Source: Diphasiastrum complanatum (lineage: Eukaryota; Streptophyta; Lycopodiopsida; Lycopodiales; Lycopodiaceae). From it: a stretch of DNA of 64,000 nt. The notes beneath the pieces are model-generated. The model searched no databases. It saw nothing but the letters and a program-made list of their open reading frames with translations, and was not told the origin of the DNA. The translations under genes were made by a program, and so were the position numbers. The stretch lies in contig CM055110.1 in the NCBI GenBank assembly GCA_029204225.1, forward strand, positions 36,764,035-36,828,034, written 5' to 3'. Below are positions 38,902-54,627 of the stretch, piece by piece (the first letter of the stretch is position 1; each line of letters begins with the position of its first letter).

Positions 38902-41076
38902 ATGTCTAAACGTCAAAAGACTCTTTTCAGTATTCCTGGCTTTGAAAAAGTTAATGTTCTTGATACGTCTAATAAAGTTCCAAGTGCAGTAGGTAGTTCT
39001 ACTGATGATCCTATTGATTTAACTGATATTAATCTAGATGGAAAATCCATAGAGGAAGTTGATCAAATAAAAAAAGCTATCAAAGCTTGGTGTCCTAGTT
39101 TGAAGGACACATTTCCATGGGTTAGATTCGATAAAACCATTGGTCGTGTTTTTTGTACATGGTTTGAAAAAGATCCTAATAATCGTACAGAATATGGTAG
39201 AAATGGTTCTATAAATATCAAACTTAGTGCTATTAAAAATCATGCAAAGTCTGAATCACATAAGATTTCTAACTGGGTTGTGAAGGATGGCAGGAAATCT
39301 TTTGAAGAAGGAATGAAGAAGCAAGCTCTAAGTGTGGATACCTCTGTACAACCACTTTTTCGTTCGGCATATTTTATTGCTAAACATAATTTTGCTTTCA
39401 TAGATTTTGAAGATATTTTGATCTATTTACGGGCATCTCGTGCTCCCGATGTCCCTCGCGGTATATATGAGAATGGTAAAGCATGTGTTGTTTTTATCAA
39501 GTATCTTAGTATTGCGCTTAAAGAGTCTATATTGACTAAAATTAAATTTAGTAAATATTATAGTGTCATGATAGATGAGTCCACAGATCATTCTTCTGAG
39601 AAACACCTTATAATCTATGTTTGCTTCATGGAAAATAGCTATCCTTGTGTGACATTTTTTGCGTTATGTGATGTGAATGATGAATCAGGTTTAGGCATAT
39701 TTGAAGTTGTATAAAAACTATTATTAGCCAACAGATCGTCTTTAGTTGATTGTGTTGGTTTTGGTTCTGATGGTGCATCATCCATGGTTGGATCTAGAGT
39801 TGGAGTTGCTACTTTGATCAAGAAACATTCTCCATTCATGACTGCTATTCGTTGCATTGCACACAGGACTACCTTGTGTGTTGTTAATGCCTAGACATGT
39901 AGACGAAGTTGGAAGTTTGTAGCTAGTATATTTTCTCGTAGTAGTAAAAGAATTGAAAAACTCAAGGTTTTAGAAGAAGAGTTTGACTGTTCTATCGTTA
40001 AGCTTAAAAAACTTCATAAAATTTGTTGGCTTAGTAGGCAACAAGTTCTTTCAAGATTTTGTGACGTTTTAGAGCCTTTGTTAGCTTACTTGCAAGAAGA
40101 AGATCAGATTACTTTTTCAAAAGCGGCTAATTTTAAATTTATTTATTCCATTCATTTTTTGGTTGATATTTTAGGATACATGAATTTTCTTAGTAAGATG
40201 TTTCAGATGGAGTTTGTGGATGTTACCATTGTCTCTGGTCTTGTTGAGAGTGAGGTATGTACCATTCAATTAGAGTTTATTGAAGATCCTATTATTGACA
40301 TTAATTCTTATCAAATGGATAGTCGTGGATATCCTATTATCTCTGATTATGGTCCTAAGAAGGGTTATCTTGCAACATTACGAGGAGCACTTAAAGGTAA
40401 CTTCTATATGAGTATAGTGATAGATAGAGATATTGATGGAACTGACTTACAAAGTGCTATAGATTTTCAGAAACAGTTTTTGAGTTTTATCATTAAAAAT
40501 TTGAAGAAACGTTTTAAAGATAGTAAAATTCTTTCATCGTTGAAAATTTTATCCCCTTGTGTTTTTCCTTTGGGTGGATATCGTGAGTTGAAAAGCTTTG
40601 GTGATGATGATGTTGATAACTTGGTAAACTTTTATGGAAAATCTAAAAAATTGGACAACAATAATGAAACTATAGAACCTTTTATAGATAGTTTATCATT
40701 TAGACGAGAGTTTACCAGATTTAAAATGCAAGTTTCAAATGAATGGAAAGGTAAGAGTTTGACTTGGTTGAACATTGGATCTAATGAAACTTGGCGAGAA
40801 AAATACCCTAATATGTTAAAATTAGCTAAAGTTGCTTTGTTACAATGTTCTAGCACTATAGCATGTGAGAGAGGGTTTAGTATGAAAAACTGGATCAAAG
40901 ATAAATTACGTAATTCTTTGTCTACTTCAAATGTTGATGCTCTTATGCGTATATGCATAGAAGGCCCTCCATTAGACGATTCCATGGATTTTTCTCACGC
41001 TATCGAATTGTGGAAAGAAGATACATCAACAAGCCGACATATATATGGCTATTGTGAACCTAGTTCTTCAGTCTAG
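38902..41076 (+). pseudogene. hAT-superfamily transposase with TTF-type zinc finger, two stops
   Basis: One reading frame of 725 codons interrupted only by TAA 39712-39714 and TAG 39892-39894. In order: a basic N-terminus (Met-Ser-Lys-Arg-Gln-Lys-Thr), a TTF-type zinc finger (Arg-Val-Phe-Cys-Thr-Trp-Phe ... Ile-Lys-Asn-His ... His-Lys), the first catalytic Asp in Val-Met-Ile-Asp-Glu-Ser-Thr-Asp, the Gly-Ser-Asp-Gly-Ala-Ser-Ser-Met motif (between the two stops), and a C-terminal hAT dimerisation domain (Ala-Cys-Glu-Arg-Gly-Phe-Ser-Met ... Asp-Ala-Leu-Met-Arg-Ile). This matches DUF4371/ZMYM-like hAT transposases. No terminal repeats or 8-bp duplication could be fixed. Apart from the stops it is well kept. 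Confidence 0.9.
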
Positions 41077-41313
41077 ATATGATTTCTTTACATTATGCTA
41101 TGTCAAAATATAACTTTTCATCATTATAGTTTTTCAATTTTTTAAACATGTAAAATTTATAGATGGCCTATGATGAGATCAGATCTTTGGTGTACATATT
41201 TTGTGTACACATGATGATTGATATAAATTGTAATTTTTGTTTTTATATATGTTTGTTTTTCTTATAAAGCATCTCATAGTATGATTCATTGTTTAACTTT
41301 CTATTTAAAAAGT
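41077..41313. other. 3' flank of the hAT transposase
   Basis: AT-rich with a small palindrome (GTGTACATATTTTGTGTACAC, about 41190-41210). No coding content. Confidence 0.5.
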
Positions 41314-42446
41314 TTAACATTTTGACTACTTTGTTAGAATTGATTGAATAATGTAAGTGGTTATCTTAGTACATTCAAAGATGACAAATAGCAAGCTTGA
41401 TGCCTATCAATGCATAAATGCTTGTTTGGGTGTCCGACAAGTACTTGATTTTGGCCTTGCCTCCAAGCCGGTACACATTGTGAAAGTCTCTAGTAACTAG
41501 TAGTTGATTTCAAACGCCACACAAGACAATCTAAACAGAGCTATAAAGCACTCATAGTTCTCTGACTTTTTCATGCACAACAAATCTAATTTTGAATATG
41601 ATTTTTAGCCAAGTTTGCAAGATTGTAGACAATTCTTTTTCCTCCTCATCCTGTCTGATTTGATCTATAAAAGTTAAAACCATATGCTATGAAAAACATT
41701 AAAAAACACATTTTAGGTACGTCAAGTGATGTTATGAATGTTTACACTACGGAGACTGAATTCTGGTCTAACTCCAAATGCTAGATAGGGACCTGAATTC
41801 GCTGAATTTAAATCACTATTCTCCTTACCTGTACGTGTTGAAGGATGAAGGATCTGGTGGCCAACTGACGCTCTAATTTAAGGACATAAATCTTGCTGAA
41901 AATCGCCTATAATTGGGCCAAGGAACTTGCTGGAATTAGGCATGATATCTTACATGCTTTTGCTTCAATATTCAATGTGGATTTGGACGAGAAAGATAGT
42001 AGGTGGATGACTTGACTTCTGCCCAAGACAACCTTCTCCATCTCCTAAGGGTCTGACAACAAACTCTACATGCAACTCAAGATTTCTAGATAAAACTTAC
42101 ATGCAAAGTATGAATCACAAAGGTTGATACTTATAGGCTTTGGCTGAGTTTTGTACACAGAATAATTTGATTTCTACTCATGGTCAAAGACTAAAAACGT
42201 GCATGCAAGTATCTTATAAGATCCCAACAGATAAAATTTCAATGTTAAATAGAGAAGACTTCCCTTAGATTTGGAAGGCAAAATTCAGAAGGATTAGGAC
42301 CTAGGCACATTTCTTAGGGCAATCTGAGAATTTTTCGTAAGAGGATTGTACACAAGGGTCCGCCACCAAGGAAAAATCCAAACAAATTTTTCAATTAACA
42401 TTTTGACTACTTTGTTAGAATTGATTTGAATAATGTAAGTGGTTAT
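41314..42446. repeat. 51-bp direct repeats bracketing a 1.03-kb segment
   Basis: 41314-41364 and 42395-42446 are near-identical (TTAACATTTTGACTACTTTG...AATGTAAGTGGTTAT; one extra T in copy 2). The enclosed 41365-42394 has no coding domain, TIR or LTR. 51 bp is too long for a usual target duplication, so slippage, template switching or insertion with repair synthesis is likelier. Confidence 0.85.
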
Positions 42447-43200
42447 TACTTATAGTGGTTATTAGATTTTGACATTTTAGTTATTACTTATAGTGGATTT
42501 GAGTTCTATATGCAATGCAGTTAACACTCTAATAAAATATTTAATATTTTCTTTTCTCATATTTTTGTTAGCTAATGTCTTATCAATTTTGTATTCTCTA
42601 TTTGTTTGACATTCATATGATTATTCTTAGTTAGCTGATTTCTAGAGACTTGAGGCAATAATGTTTGAGGCTTGAGCTGAAATTTTTGAATTGAACGTGA
42701 TATCTAAGTTTCACATACATAATCAATAATCTTCTGAGGCCAATATCTATATATGTGATATTTTGCATTATGTTACATTGTCTTATCCATAATGATAATT
42801 TTCAAAACATTAGAAGCTCACTGATATCATTCTGATTAGGTTATTTGTGAGTTAAAATTGTTGGAAAATATTTACTTTTTAGAGCACAGAACAATGTAGA
42901 TTTTGGATTTGAGAAAAACCTGTACTCGGATTTCCTCAACGTTTGACGCTGTAATCATCCAATATGTTAGAAATTTAATATTAAAAGCTTTTAGCGACCT
43001 TTGAAATTTTTCAGTTATAGGCTTTTGGCCGTCTTAAATTTTTCACTTTTAGGCTTTTGGCCGCCTCAATTCTTTTTTTAGGTTTTGAGCTTTCAATATT
43101 TTCAAAAGCCTAATGGGTGTAATGCCCAGTAGGCTTTATGTAAGGTTGAAAAAAATGTTTTCCGCAAGCGCTACTCATTGCCTATTATCTCTCTCTCTTT
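42447..43200. other. Non-coding, AT-rich stretch
   Basis: No supported gene. A phrase of about 35 bp (TTTTTCA(G/C)TT(A/T)TAGGCTTTTGGCCG) recurs twice near 43010-43065. Confidence 0.5.
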
Positions 43201-43201
43201 C

Positions 43202-43224
43202 TCACGTGGGCTCGGCCCACGTGA
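43202..43224. promoter_or_regulatory. Inverted pair of G-boxes
   Basis: TCACGTGGGC, TCG, GCCCACGTGA: perfect 10-bp arms around a 3-base spacer, each holding a CACGTG G-box (bZIP/bHLH target in plants). A regulatory role is inferred; no nearby gene was found. Confidence 0.6.
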
Positions 43225-43446
43225 AGTGTGGCTTCATCCGAGATGTGCCCTCATGAATGCTCTGCGTCCAAGATGCACCGACCAAGTGCAAGTTTATAAT
43301 GATTGTTGCTAATGCGGGGCATCTAGGATGCTCACAAGCCTACATTTACATGAGGAACAAGGACATTATCACATGCATCATTATAGATTTCATGTTTTTG
43401 GGAAGGAAAGAGTAAAATTGAGGGAAAAGTAACAAACTTAAAGGAG

Positions 43447-43574
43447 TAGGTAATGTCCAATAGGAGGGCCATTACCATAAATAATCCGGGACACGACGGT
43501 GAGTGGCAGAGCACGAGCTGTCTGGGGATCGGATTATTTGTGGTAATGGTCCGACCGATGGACCATTACCTTAC
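43447..43574. mobile_element. Hairpin MITE
   Basis: Left arm 43447-43487 and right arm 43531-43574 pair over about 41 positions with a few mismatches: TAGGTAATG(G)TCCA at the outer ends, then CCATTACCATAAATAATCC inside. The loop is 43 nt. No clear target duplication. Confidence 0.75.
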
Positions 43575-43630
43575 TTAATTGACCGTTCTACTGATTTTTT
43601 GTCACGCCTCTAGAGCTCTTGTTACCTAAG

Positions 43631-43771
<141 letters not shown>

Positions 43772-43834
43772 ATTAGAAACTATGTTACGCTCTCTCTGCC
43801 TCATATAATTAAAAATGGAAAAAAAAAAAAGTTA

Positions 43835-43890
43835 GGCCTTCCGCGATGGGAGGCACAGTCGCCCTCGGGCGCCTCCCAATGCGGAAGGCC
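43835..43890. repeat. GC-rich hairpin
   Basis: GGCCTTCCGCGATGGGAGGC (43835-43854) pairs with GCCTCCCAATGCGGAAGGCC (43871-43890): 18 of 20 pairs, 16-nt loop CAGTCGCCCTCGG-rich. A further related copy of GGGAGGCCTTC follows at 43907-43915. Much more GC-rich than its surroundings. Confidence 0.8.
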
Positions 43891-46800
43891 CCGAGCGGGA
43901 GGCCTTCTCCTGCCGTGATAATCAACAGATTTAAAAAACATGGTGAGCATCATGGTTTTATGACTATCTAAAGATAGTAATAGGTCCTTCCACATTTATT
44001 GCTCCATGAATTCATGTGATAATAATTTCAGGTCTAATATATTGCCACTTAAGGCTTACTCAAAATACACTATGAAACAATCTAGAGGTTGTTACCTGTG
44101 GGTTGAGTGAACCGTGTCGCTCCCTACATGTGTGTGACATCCAAAATTCATGGTTTTCTCCCATCTAGGAAGTATGCACATCTGTAAGTAAGTGGCGGAG
44201 TTTTGGAATGTGCAAGCACAAGAACTTGCATGTGGCCTAGGTTTTTGCCCGATGTCTCTCAGATTTTTGGTCATCTCTGAAACTCGGCATGGTTATTCAG
44301 CAACACTCTCTACGATCTTTAGCAACCCATTACAACAATCCGTCTATGGTAAGGCTGCTTCAACGGGCCTTCGTATTTTGCATGCAGGCATCTACAATAG
44401 CTTGGAAAATTTTGCACCCTGCAACCTACAAAGATAGTGATTTTTTTGCCTCTTGTGCTAGAAGGGCTATCTAGGTTGTTCTTGGTTACCAACAACATTG
44501 CATGGATCCAAGTTCAGAGCCAAAAATAATGTTTTCAAGTTGATAAATATTTTAATTCAACATACATGTAGCTCCACGTTCTCTTGAGCACCTACAAAAG
44601 TCCTTGGAATTCGAGGAACATGTTTTGTAGCATGCGATTCAATTTTTGAGATGAGATAGTACTAAAGGTTGTAGCAACTTTTCTTTTATAAGTTTTCAAA
44701 CATGTGTTGCAACAATTCTTCAAGAACCTTTTCATTTTGCTTGGAGTCTCAACCCACATGAGCGCAGACCTTCTTTTCCATGTTCAAGAATCTAATGTAC
44801 AAAAGTATAGCCCCGGGGTGATGTACTCCCATTCCCCTCCCCCCATTTTTTTGTCAAAATGGGGGCCCAAAGAAATATTGGGCCCCTTTTCACTCAATGT
44901 AAGGTAATAAAAACGATTTTTGAAGGGCTTGAAGACGTGGTTATATTTTCATTTATAATTTAAATTTTAGCCTTGTCATATCGTCATTACTATGGGTTGA
45001 GGAATTAGAGTTAGAGGAGGGTTAGTGGTTGGGCAAGAATTTGAAAATCCAATTTACACCATTGAATGTGCCATGTCATATGGACCATTCCACCTCAATC
45101 GTCACTCTCTTATTGGTACACATGTCATCATTAACATGAGGCCCTTCTTGAGTCTAAAAAGGCCCCTCCAAATTTCAACAAGGTAGCCAATGTCTTCTTC
45201 TCGATTTAATGGATCATGTGGAAACAAGAAATTCCACATTTTAACATCATATTTGTTACATTCATGTCTAATATAGAGAATTCGGAATAATCTTTGATGT
45301 GAAAATTCGGTATTCCAGTGTACGAGTTTATTTTTACAATTTTTTTGCTACTAGGACCGATGTCTTATATTCGAAAAATTACTCATAAGTAAAGAACTAA
45401 TTAAGAAAGCGAGAAATAGATTTGAGGACCTTTGAATTTGTAAATAGTGAGATACTACATTGGGATCTAGCTTAATACTCAAAATTTCCCAAAATACCCC
45501 ACATTTTATCAATGGTTTTTTCTTTTTCCCATATCATGACTAGGTACTAAAATATTCCATTGATAATCAGAACTTTACAGTCCTAGAATTTACTTTCCAA
45601 AATTACTGATGTCCCATACCACCAACTCTTCCTTCTAGAAAATCCTTAACTACCTTATCTGATATTCTAGAGATCCACGGATTATGTAGTTGTCCTATAA
45701 TCCATATAGGATATTATCTCTTGTTCCAAAAACCTGGAGAATCCATTTATTCGGATGATTGGCATGCCTATCAGATGGATACCACCTATTTGCACCTAAT
45801 TTTGTGATTTAAATAGAAGAATTAACACGGTTCAACATTACATTTTGATCTTTCCAGACTAGTGATAAGCTTCGAAACCCTACTGATGCATCAACTCTAG
45901 GGACAAGCTTTTGTCACTAACAGATCCAATGTAATCCATGTATCAAATTCCACTTCTAACATCACAATTGACATCCAGAATTGTGGACTACTCAATGGTC
46001 ACAAATATATCAGTTATGAATTCAACTAAATATTGAACTCTATTCAAGAAATTAATATCTGGTATTAAGTGATTATTCACTGGGATTACCAAAACCCTAA
46101 CTGCGAAATACAGTTACCACACACATTTACTACCTCTGATGTCCACTCTTCTTCCCCTCTTAGGATTTTCAGTCCTTTGAAAATCTTTTCTGCCAAGGTA
46201 CTAAGAAGGTGTGAAGACATTTAAAAATGTAAAAAGTGAATAATTGTAGAAAAAAGTCTGAAACAAATTCACTTCTAACCTATACCTGGGTTGAATCACC
46301 GATTTACAAAAATCATGCACTAGTATGAAAACCAACACTAGTCAGATCTTTTGTATACAATTCACTATAGGATTTAACCGAAAATAAAATCAATTTTTTT
46401 ACTTTTGGTTAGTTCCTATTAAGTACAAATTTTACCAATAGAATTGGACTGTTTTTTCCTTTTATTGACGGGTCTGACATTACTCCATCAACGTTGACAA
46501 AACCTATTCAAACTTTGAATATTAAATTACATGAATGGAAATCCTACCAACAGGATTTCAGTACTCCTAAATTGTATCCAGTTACATTTTACTGCTCAGT
46601 TAAAGAGTTCTGTCACCACTCATTCTATTTGGTCATTTCATATTGTTTGACGATTTTAAAATTAAATTTTGACGAGTATCTTGCCCCAGAATGTTCACTT
46701 GACCCATTTCTAACGATCAGTACCGATTAGAAATATATCAGACACGTAACCGATTTTAAATTTTAACCGAAAAGAAAAAATTCAATTTCAACTTTCAACA

Positions 46801-48015
46801 TGGAAGTACCATACTCCAAAAGAAAAAATAATATTACAGTATAAACTACCGACAAATTCATTGCGGTTCCTTCTGTCAATTTTACATTATCTATTACTGG
46901 GAAATTATTTAGCTTGAGTGAAAACACTATGACTAACTTTGACTGAAAAACTCAATATAGTCAATTTACTAATTAAACCTCAGTCCACATAAGAAAAAAA
47001 TGACCAAAATTTTGATTTTTTGAAATGAACTCCATTTTTGATTTATTTTACATAATTCAAAAAATTCGGACGAAAATACTGTTAGTACAAAAGGCAATCG
47101 AGATTGAAAAATAGAAACATTATTCAATTTCTAATGTCACTAAACTAATGCCCAACTGGCATGCAAAGCACACTACATCAGTCACAAAACGTCATTGTGG
47201 AATTGTTTGCGTAAACTTCAGTTTTACGAAATTTGTTAGCCAATATCACTGATTTGTGACCCAACCGTCTAAGCATATGCTTATGACCACTCAAATCGAT
47301 TGTAGTTCCCTCATGCATGTCAGAATCACACTGAGAATCAACATGCAATCAATCCAGACAAGCACAGTACCACAAATTAGGAAAAGGACTAGCATGCGAT
47401 CAGAACAATTCCGGATTTTGCAAATTTTGCTCACAAAACTGCCAAAATTTCAAATGACCATAACTTTGGCTACAGTACACCAAATGGTATTGTAAAGCAC
47501 AGTACGGAGGGAGACCAAGTGATCGAGACACTTGCCACATCCTGCCACCAGAAAATATGTAGTAGGGCGCATTTCTTCAAGGCCTCTTGCTGTAAAAACA
47601 TGCAAACACCCATCCTAGCCCAAAAGGGATGTTACCAACAGTCTTATATGGTCCATTAGACTTCCATGAAGCAATCATATTGATCCTAAAAAGCAGTATA
47701 GGCTAAGAATGAAGATTTTTTGGTTTGTAGAAGTCAAAATAGCTTCAAACTTGAGATGGTGCATAAGCCACTGGCCATCAATTTACACGTCTGATAGCTT
47801 GATGGGAAGGCAGAAAGGAATGCTAACCATGCTGTAAAAAGTTCTTGAATGATCTCCTTATGAGCTCAAAGATCCCCATCCCCTAAAAATCACTTGGATC
47901 GGGTCGAATCAGGTCTGATTTTGTCGACCCTGGAAAATTTGACTCTGACTATATTTTTGACTCAATATAAAATCAATCCTTTGTATATTTTTCAATACTT
48001 TGTAAAGTTTGATAC
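43891..48015. other. Gene-poor stretch, no supported genes
   Basis: AT-rich DNA. Two overlapping plus-strand frames at 44192-44474 are the longest clean ones, but show no known domain. No LTR, TIR or host exon could be supported. Confidence 0.5.
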
Positions 48016-48475
48016 TGTCGGTCTAAATCAGACCCAACAACTTTGCGTTGAAAGCTCGCCTACATTGTACATGCAGTTATAGTTATGAGGCAGTTGTAAT
48101 AACTGTAGAAGAAGTAGTATATTAAACCTAGAATCTTCATCAAAAAACTTCTTCTGAAATCTCCAACCTTCTGATCTTCTGATATCAAAAACATCTGATA
48201 ATTGTATCTATCAATACATTCAAATAGTTCTGTTGCATGTGTTACCACACACAATGATCAGAGTCCTCATTCTGTAGCCAGCTAAAGTTTTCAGTTCATG
48301 CGATTGTACTCCTTGTTGATATTTATCAGAGTACATTTTGTCTCCACTCAGTTGTTGTTCCATTGCGCATTCTTGATTCCTTCATTTTTTAACGTTCTAC
48401 TGAATGTCTGTGGCACTTCCGATCCTACTACACACTCGCTCAAGCTTTTGCTCACAATTTCCACTAATTTATGAC
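48016..48475 (+). repeat. Copia-type LTR
   Basis: Starts TGTCGGTCTAAATCAGACC and ends TTATGACA, directly followed by the PBS TGGTATCAGAGCC (48476-48488). 460 bp. The start is chosen as the nearest TG consistent with an LTR. No coding region or second full LTR follows. Confidence 0.65.
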
Positions 48476-48990
48476 ATGGTATCAGAGCCTATGTTTTGAT
48501 CAGAGCTCCTCTAATCCAATATCAGTCAATCATCTCTGATAAACCATCAATTTCTGACATTTGAGTATATTAAACCTAGAATCTTCATTGAAAAACTTCT
48601 TAAATCTCCAACCTTCTAATCTTCTGATATCAAAAACATCTAATAATTGTATTTATCAATTCATTCAGATAATTCTGTTGCATGTGTTATCACACACAAT
48701 GATCAGAGTTCTCATTCTGTAGCCAACTGAAGTTTTCACTTCATGCAATTGTACTCTTTGTGGATATTAATCAAAGTACATTTTGTCTCCACTCAGTTGT
48801 TGTTCCATTGTGCCAGTGATTCCTTCATTTTTGAACGTTTTGCTAATTGTCTGTGGCGCTTTTGATCCTACTGCCCACTCACTCAAGCTTCCGCTCACAA
48901 TTTCCACTGATTTCTGACATGGTATCAGAGCCTCTGTTTTGATTAGAGATCCTCTAATCCGATATCAGTCAATCATCTCTGATAAACTAG
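48116..48990 (+). repeat. Tandem duplication of LTR end, PBS and leader
   Basis: 48116-48563 and 48564-48990 are adjacent direct copies of about 445 bp, each running from AGTATATTAAACCTAGAATC through the LTR end and PBS (48476-48488; 48920-48932) into leader sequence. They show moderate divergence. Confidence 0.9.
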
Positions 48991-51859
<2,869 letters not shown>

Positions 51860-52137
51860 TACTTGTTGTTTTCTGGATCCAAGCAAGATCAAATTCATTT
51901 GTACTTTTTTTTTTTTCAGTCTACAGGCCATACCATGTACTATTCCACACATGTGTGGGTTGTACTTTGTGTTTGATTAATGATTAAAGGTCGCTCTTGA
52001 CTGATAAATGCTAATTTGTTGATCAAGGTCTCAAAATCTAGTGTCTAGTTTGCATTGTTTTTATGATCAATCAATCAATCACTCTTGTGAGGCATTTAAT
52101 GCACTCATCAAGGTCCAAAGTACTGTACTTTCACAAA
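51860..52137. repeat. Dispersed repeat, copy 2
   Basis: Diverged copy of 2838-3167: it shares CACA(C/T)GTGTGGG, GTGTCTAGTTTG, ATCAATCAATCACTCTTGTGAGGC and the terminal TACTGTACTTTCACAA. Confidence 0.55.
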
Positions 52138-52781
52138 TGGGCCAAATAGATGCATTTCAATCCTAACATCATGTGACAAATGTCACTATCTCATTAGAAT
52201 TCAAGATTAAGGCCTATTGACTATTGAAACTCATCATAAATGAGATAAAATGATTATGCCTACCTTCCACACATGGGAACATGCTCCACACGTGTGATTT
52301 CAATATGTAAATGAAATTACAAAATGATCAAGCTAGATTTTGCCTATTGTTCACATATTTCCCTCATTATTGGCTTATAAAAGAGAGCATATACAAATTA
52401 AAAATCACAATAATTGTCATTGTCCATGATCAATACATAGGATTCAATATACTCCTAGTCTTGGATACACGGTATTCTAGTGAAACAAGCTGTTAGTTAT
52501 GCCACATCAAACTGGACATGACCCAAAAGTAACCAATATCCTTGTGAGGCCCAGAACACACTAAATGAGTTTAGACAAGGTATGAGACAGTGTATGCATG
52601 TGTAGAGTTATCAATAACAATTCTATGAATAGTTGGTCCATGCTTAGGACTCTATTCTAGGTGAATCTATGTATAGGAAACTTAGGGCTATGCATGGCTA
52701 TGTGCCCAGGTTGCTTTTGGCTCTATAGGCCAAACTCGCCCTACTCCTCATCATGGTTTTGGATTCATTGCCAATCTATAT
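52138..52781. other. Non-coding stretch
   Basis: No supported gene. Possibly the decayed 3' part of the copia element that follows. Confidence 0.4.
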
Positions 52782-54590
52782 TCAAACTTCTTGTTCCTTG
52801 GCTTGGGGGTGAGGCAAGCCTCCTACTGAGATCACGTCGAAGGGTCCACAGATGTCTGAATGTACCAGCTCTAGAATCTTTATCGTTCTAAAGGAGTCCC
52901 TGGTGAAGGGAGTATGAGACATCTTCTCTTTCATGCACACATCACATGTTGTCAAGTTCGTTGCATTCGTGATGCTTACTCCTGTGATAGCTCCATTTGG
53001 CTTGCTTGATACAATGCCATTGGGTTCATGTGGCATAGTCTTCTGTGCCATAGAACATCTGCAGATTTATGAGATTGGTGTGCTTGATATGTTGGTAGGT
53101 GTACCTTTAGATAATACAAGTTGCCTTTTCGTCTGCCTTGCATAATCAGTGTGCAGGTGCTGGCATCAACGACATTGCATACATGTTTTGTTTGAAAACG
53201 TCACACGCATCTCAACATCTGCTATTCCTTGCAACTGAGAGCAAATCTTGCTGCAGTGTGGGTACGAATAGAACATCGTCTAATCTTCGGTCTTTGTTGT
53301 TTGTGTTGAGCCATAGCGAACCAATGCCATTCACTTGATGTCTTGATCCGTCTCCAAGAACTATGTATCTGGATGGATCTGTACTTCAAAACTCAAACAT
53401 TATTCGTTCGGATGTAACGAAGTGAGATGTTGCTCTTGAATCAAGGATGACCTCTTGTGTGTCAGATGTCGAGATGTCGAGGCTGCACACACATCTATGC
53501 ATAGATAGGCTGTCGAATTATTTGACTTTTCTTTGCCCATCTTCGAGCTTTTGGGCTCTTCGATGTAGGATGAATTGTTGTGGTTCTCTCATTTGCCTTG
53601 AGGTTGCTTGTTCCTCGAATTCTGGTAGTAGCCCACAGTTGCATGACCTTTCTTCTGACAATGGATACATTCGATCTTTGGGTTCAGCCAACACGAATCG
53701 ACTGTGTGTCCTTCATGTTTGCATCTCACGCATGTCTTCTTATTGTCGTCATGTTGTCTTGGCTTTTCTTTGTTCTTCTATTTGCCTTTGGTGGCTCCCT
53801 CTGTCTGCTGATCTCGATCTTGCTTTCGATCTGACTCCCTCTTAGGCTTGAACTATTTCGTCGACTTCTCCTTCTTGCTGTAGAGAGCCTGATCAGAGAC
53901 GTCCTTGTGATCAAGGTACTCATGGGCTTCGACTTCTTCTCAAATCTCAATCACTACTTTTTCAAGAGTCATCTCTAGATCTTTTGCTGGCAATGTTCGG
54001 GTGGTCTGGAAGGATCTTGGTAAATCACAAAGCAAATAGGTGAGCTGCTTCTCTACTGATATGGCATTATTTGTTTCGGTGTTGTGTAACGAAAGGAACA
54101 TATCCTTCATCTTTCTGATAAAAGATGTGAGGTCTTTGCCATCCCATTGTAGGTTTGTCAGCTGATCTGCGAGAAGCATTATTTGGTTGTGTGATTTCAT
54201 CTAAAACTTGGTAAGCAATGCATTCCACATCTCTCTTGTATTAGAGAGTGTCGCGAGGTCAAGTGTCAAGCTATCTTAGATGGACGAAGACAACACGGCT
54301 ACTACCTTGTCGATTTTTTTATCTCCATTCTCGTAGCTCTTTGCCGGTGGTTGTAGGCATTTCTTCGGTGCCATCTACCCAAGGTTATAGCCCTTCTCCC
54401 TTTAAGATGAGAGAGGTCTTCACCTTCCATGCTAGGAAGTTAGACCCAGCTGAGTCGAGGATTGTGCAAATCTTTGATTGTATGCTGCATATAGATGCCA
54501 TTGTTGTGAACTGTGTTCTTCAGTTTGTTTTATGGTTTCTTGTTTTCAATGTTCGATCGCCTAGATTGATAGCTCTAAGGCTATATTAGG
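52782..54590 (-). pseudogene. Ty1/copia gag, protease and integrase start, degenerate
   Basis: Down the minus strand: gag (54590-53940; Leu-Ser-Asn-Thr-Arg-Glu-Met-Trp-Asn-Ala-Leu ... Leu-Ala-Asp-Gln-Leu-Thr-Asn-Leu ... Phe-Ile-Arg-Lys-Met-Lys); a basic linker (53950-53726); two zinc knuckles (Cys-Val-Arg-Cys-Lys-His-Glu-Gly-His ... Cys, and Cys-Ile-His-Cys-Gln-Lys-Lys-Gly-His, whose last Cys is Tyr) near 53730-53620; protease (Ile-Leu-Asp-Ser-Arg-Ala-Thr-Ser-His-Phe, Arg in place of Gly) near 53440; and the integrase start (Cys-Asp-Val-Cys ... Lys-Met-Ser-His ... Val-His-Ser-Asp-Ile-Cys-Gly-Pro-Phe) 53051-52790. Many stops and frameshifts; RT is absent. Confidence 0.82.
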
Positions 54591-54627
54591 GCTCTGATAG
54601 GAGCAAGATGCTTTGATACCACTGTTG

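Noticed and set aside
38902-41076. Host gene derived from a hAT transposase (domesticated)
   Set aside because: Two in-frame stops and no sign of exon structure; simplest reading is a dead transposon copy.
44192-44474. Two overlapping 60-80-codon frames
   Set aside because: Looked exon-like at first, but no family, splice sites or neighbours support a gene.
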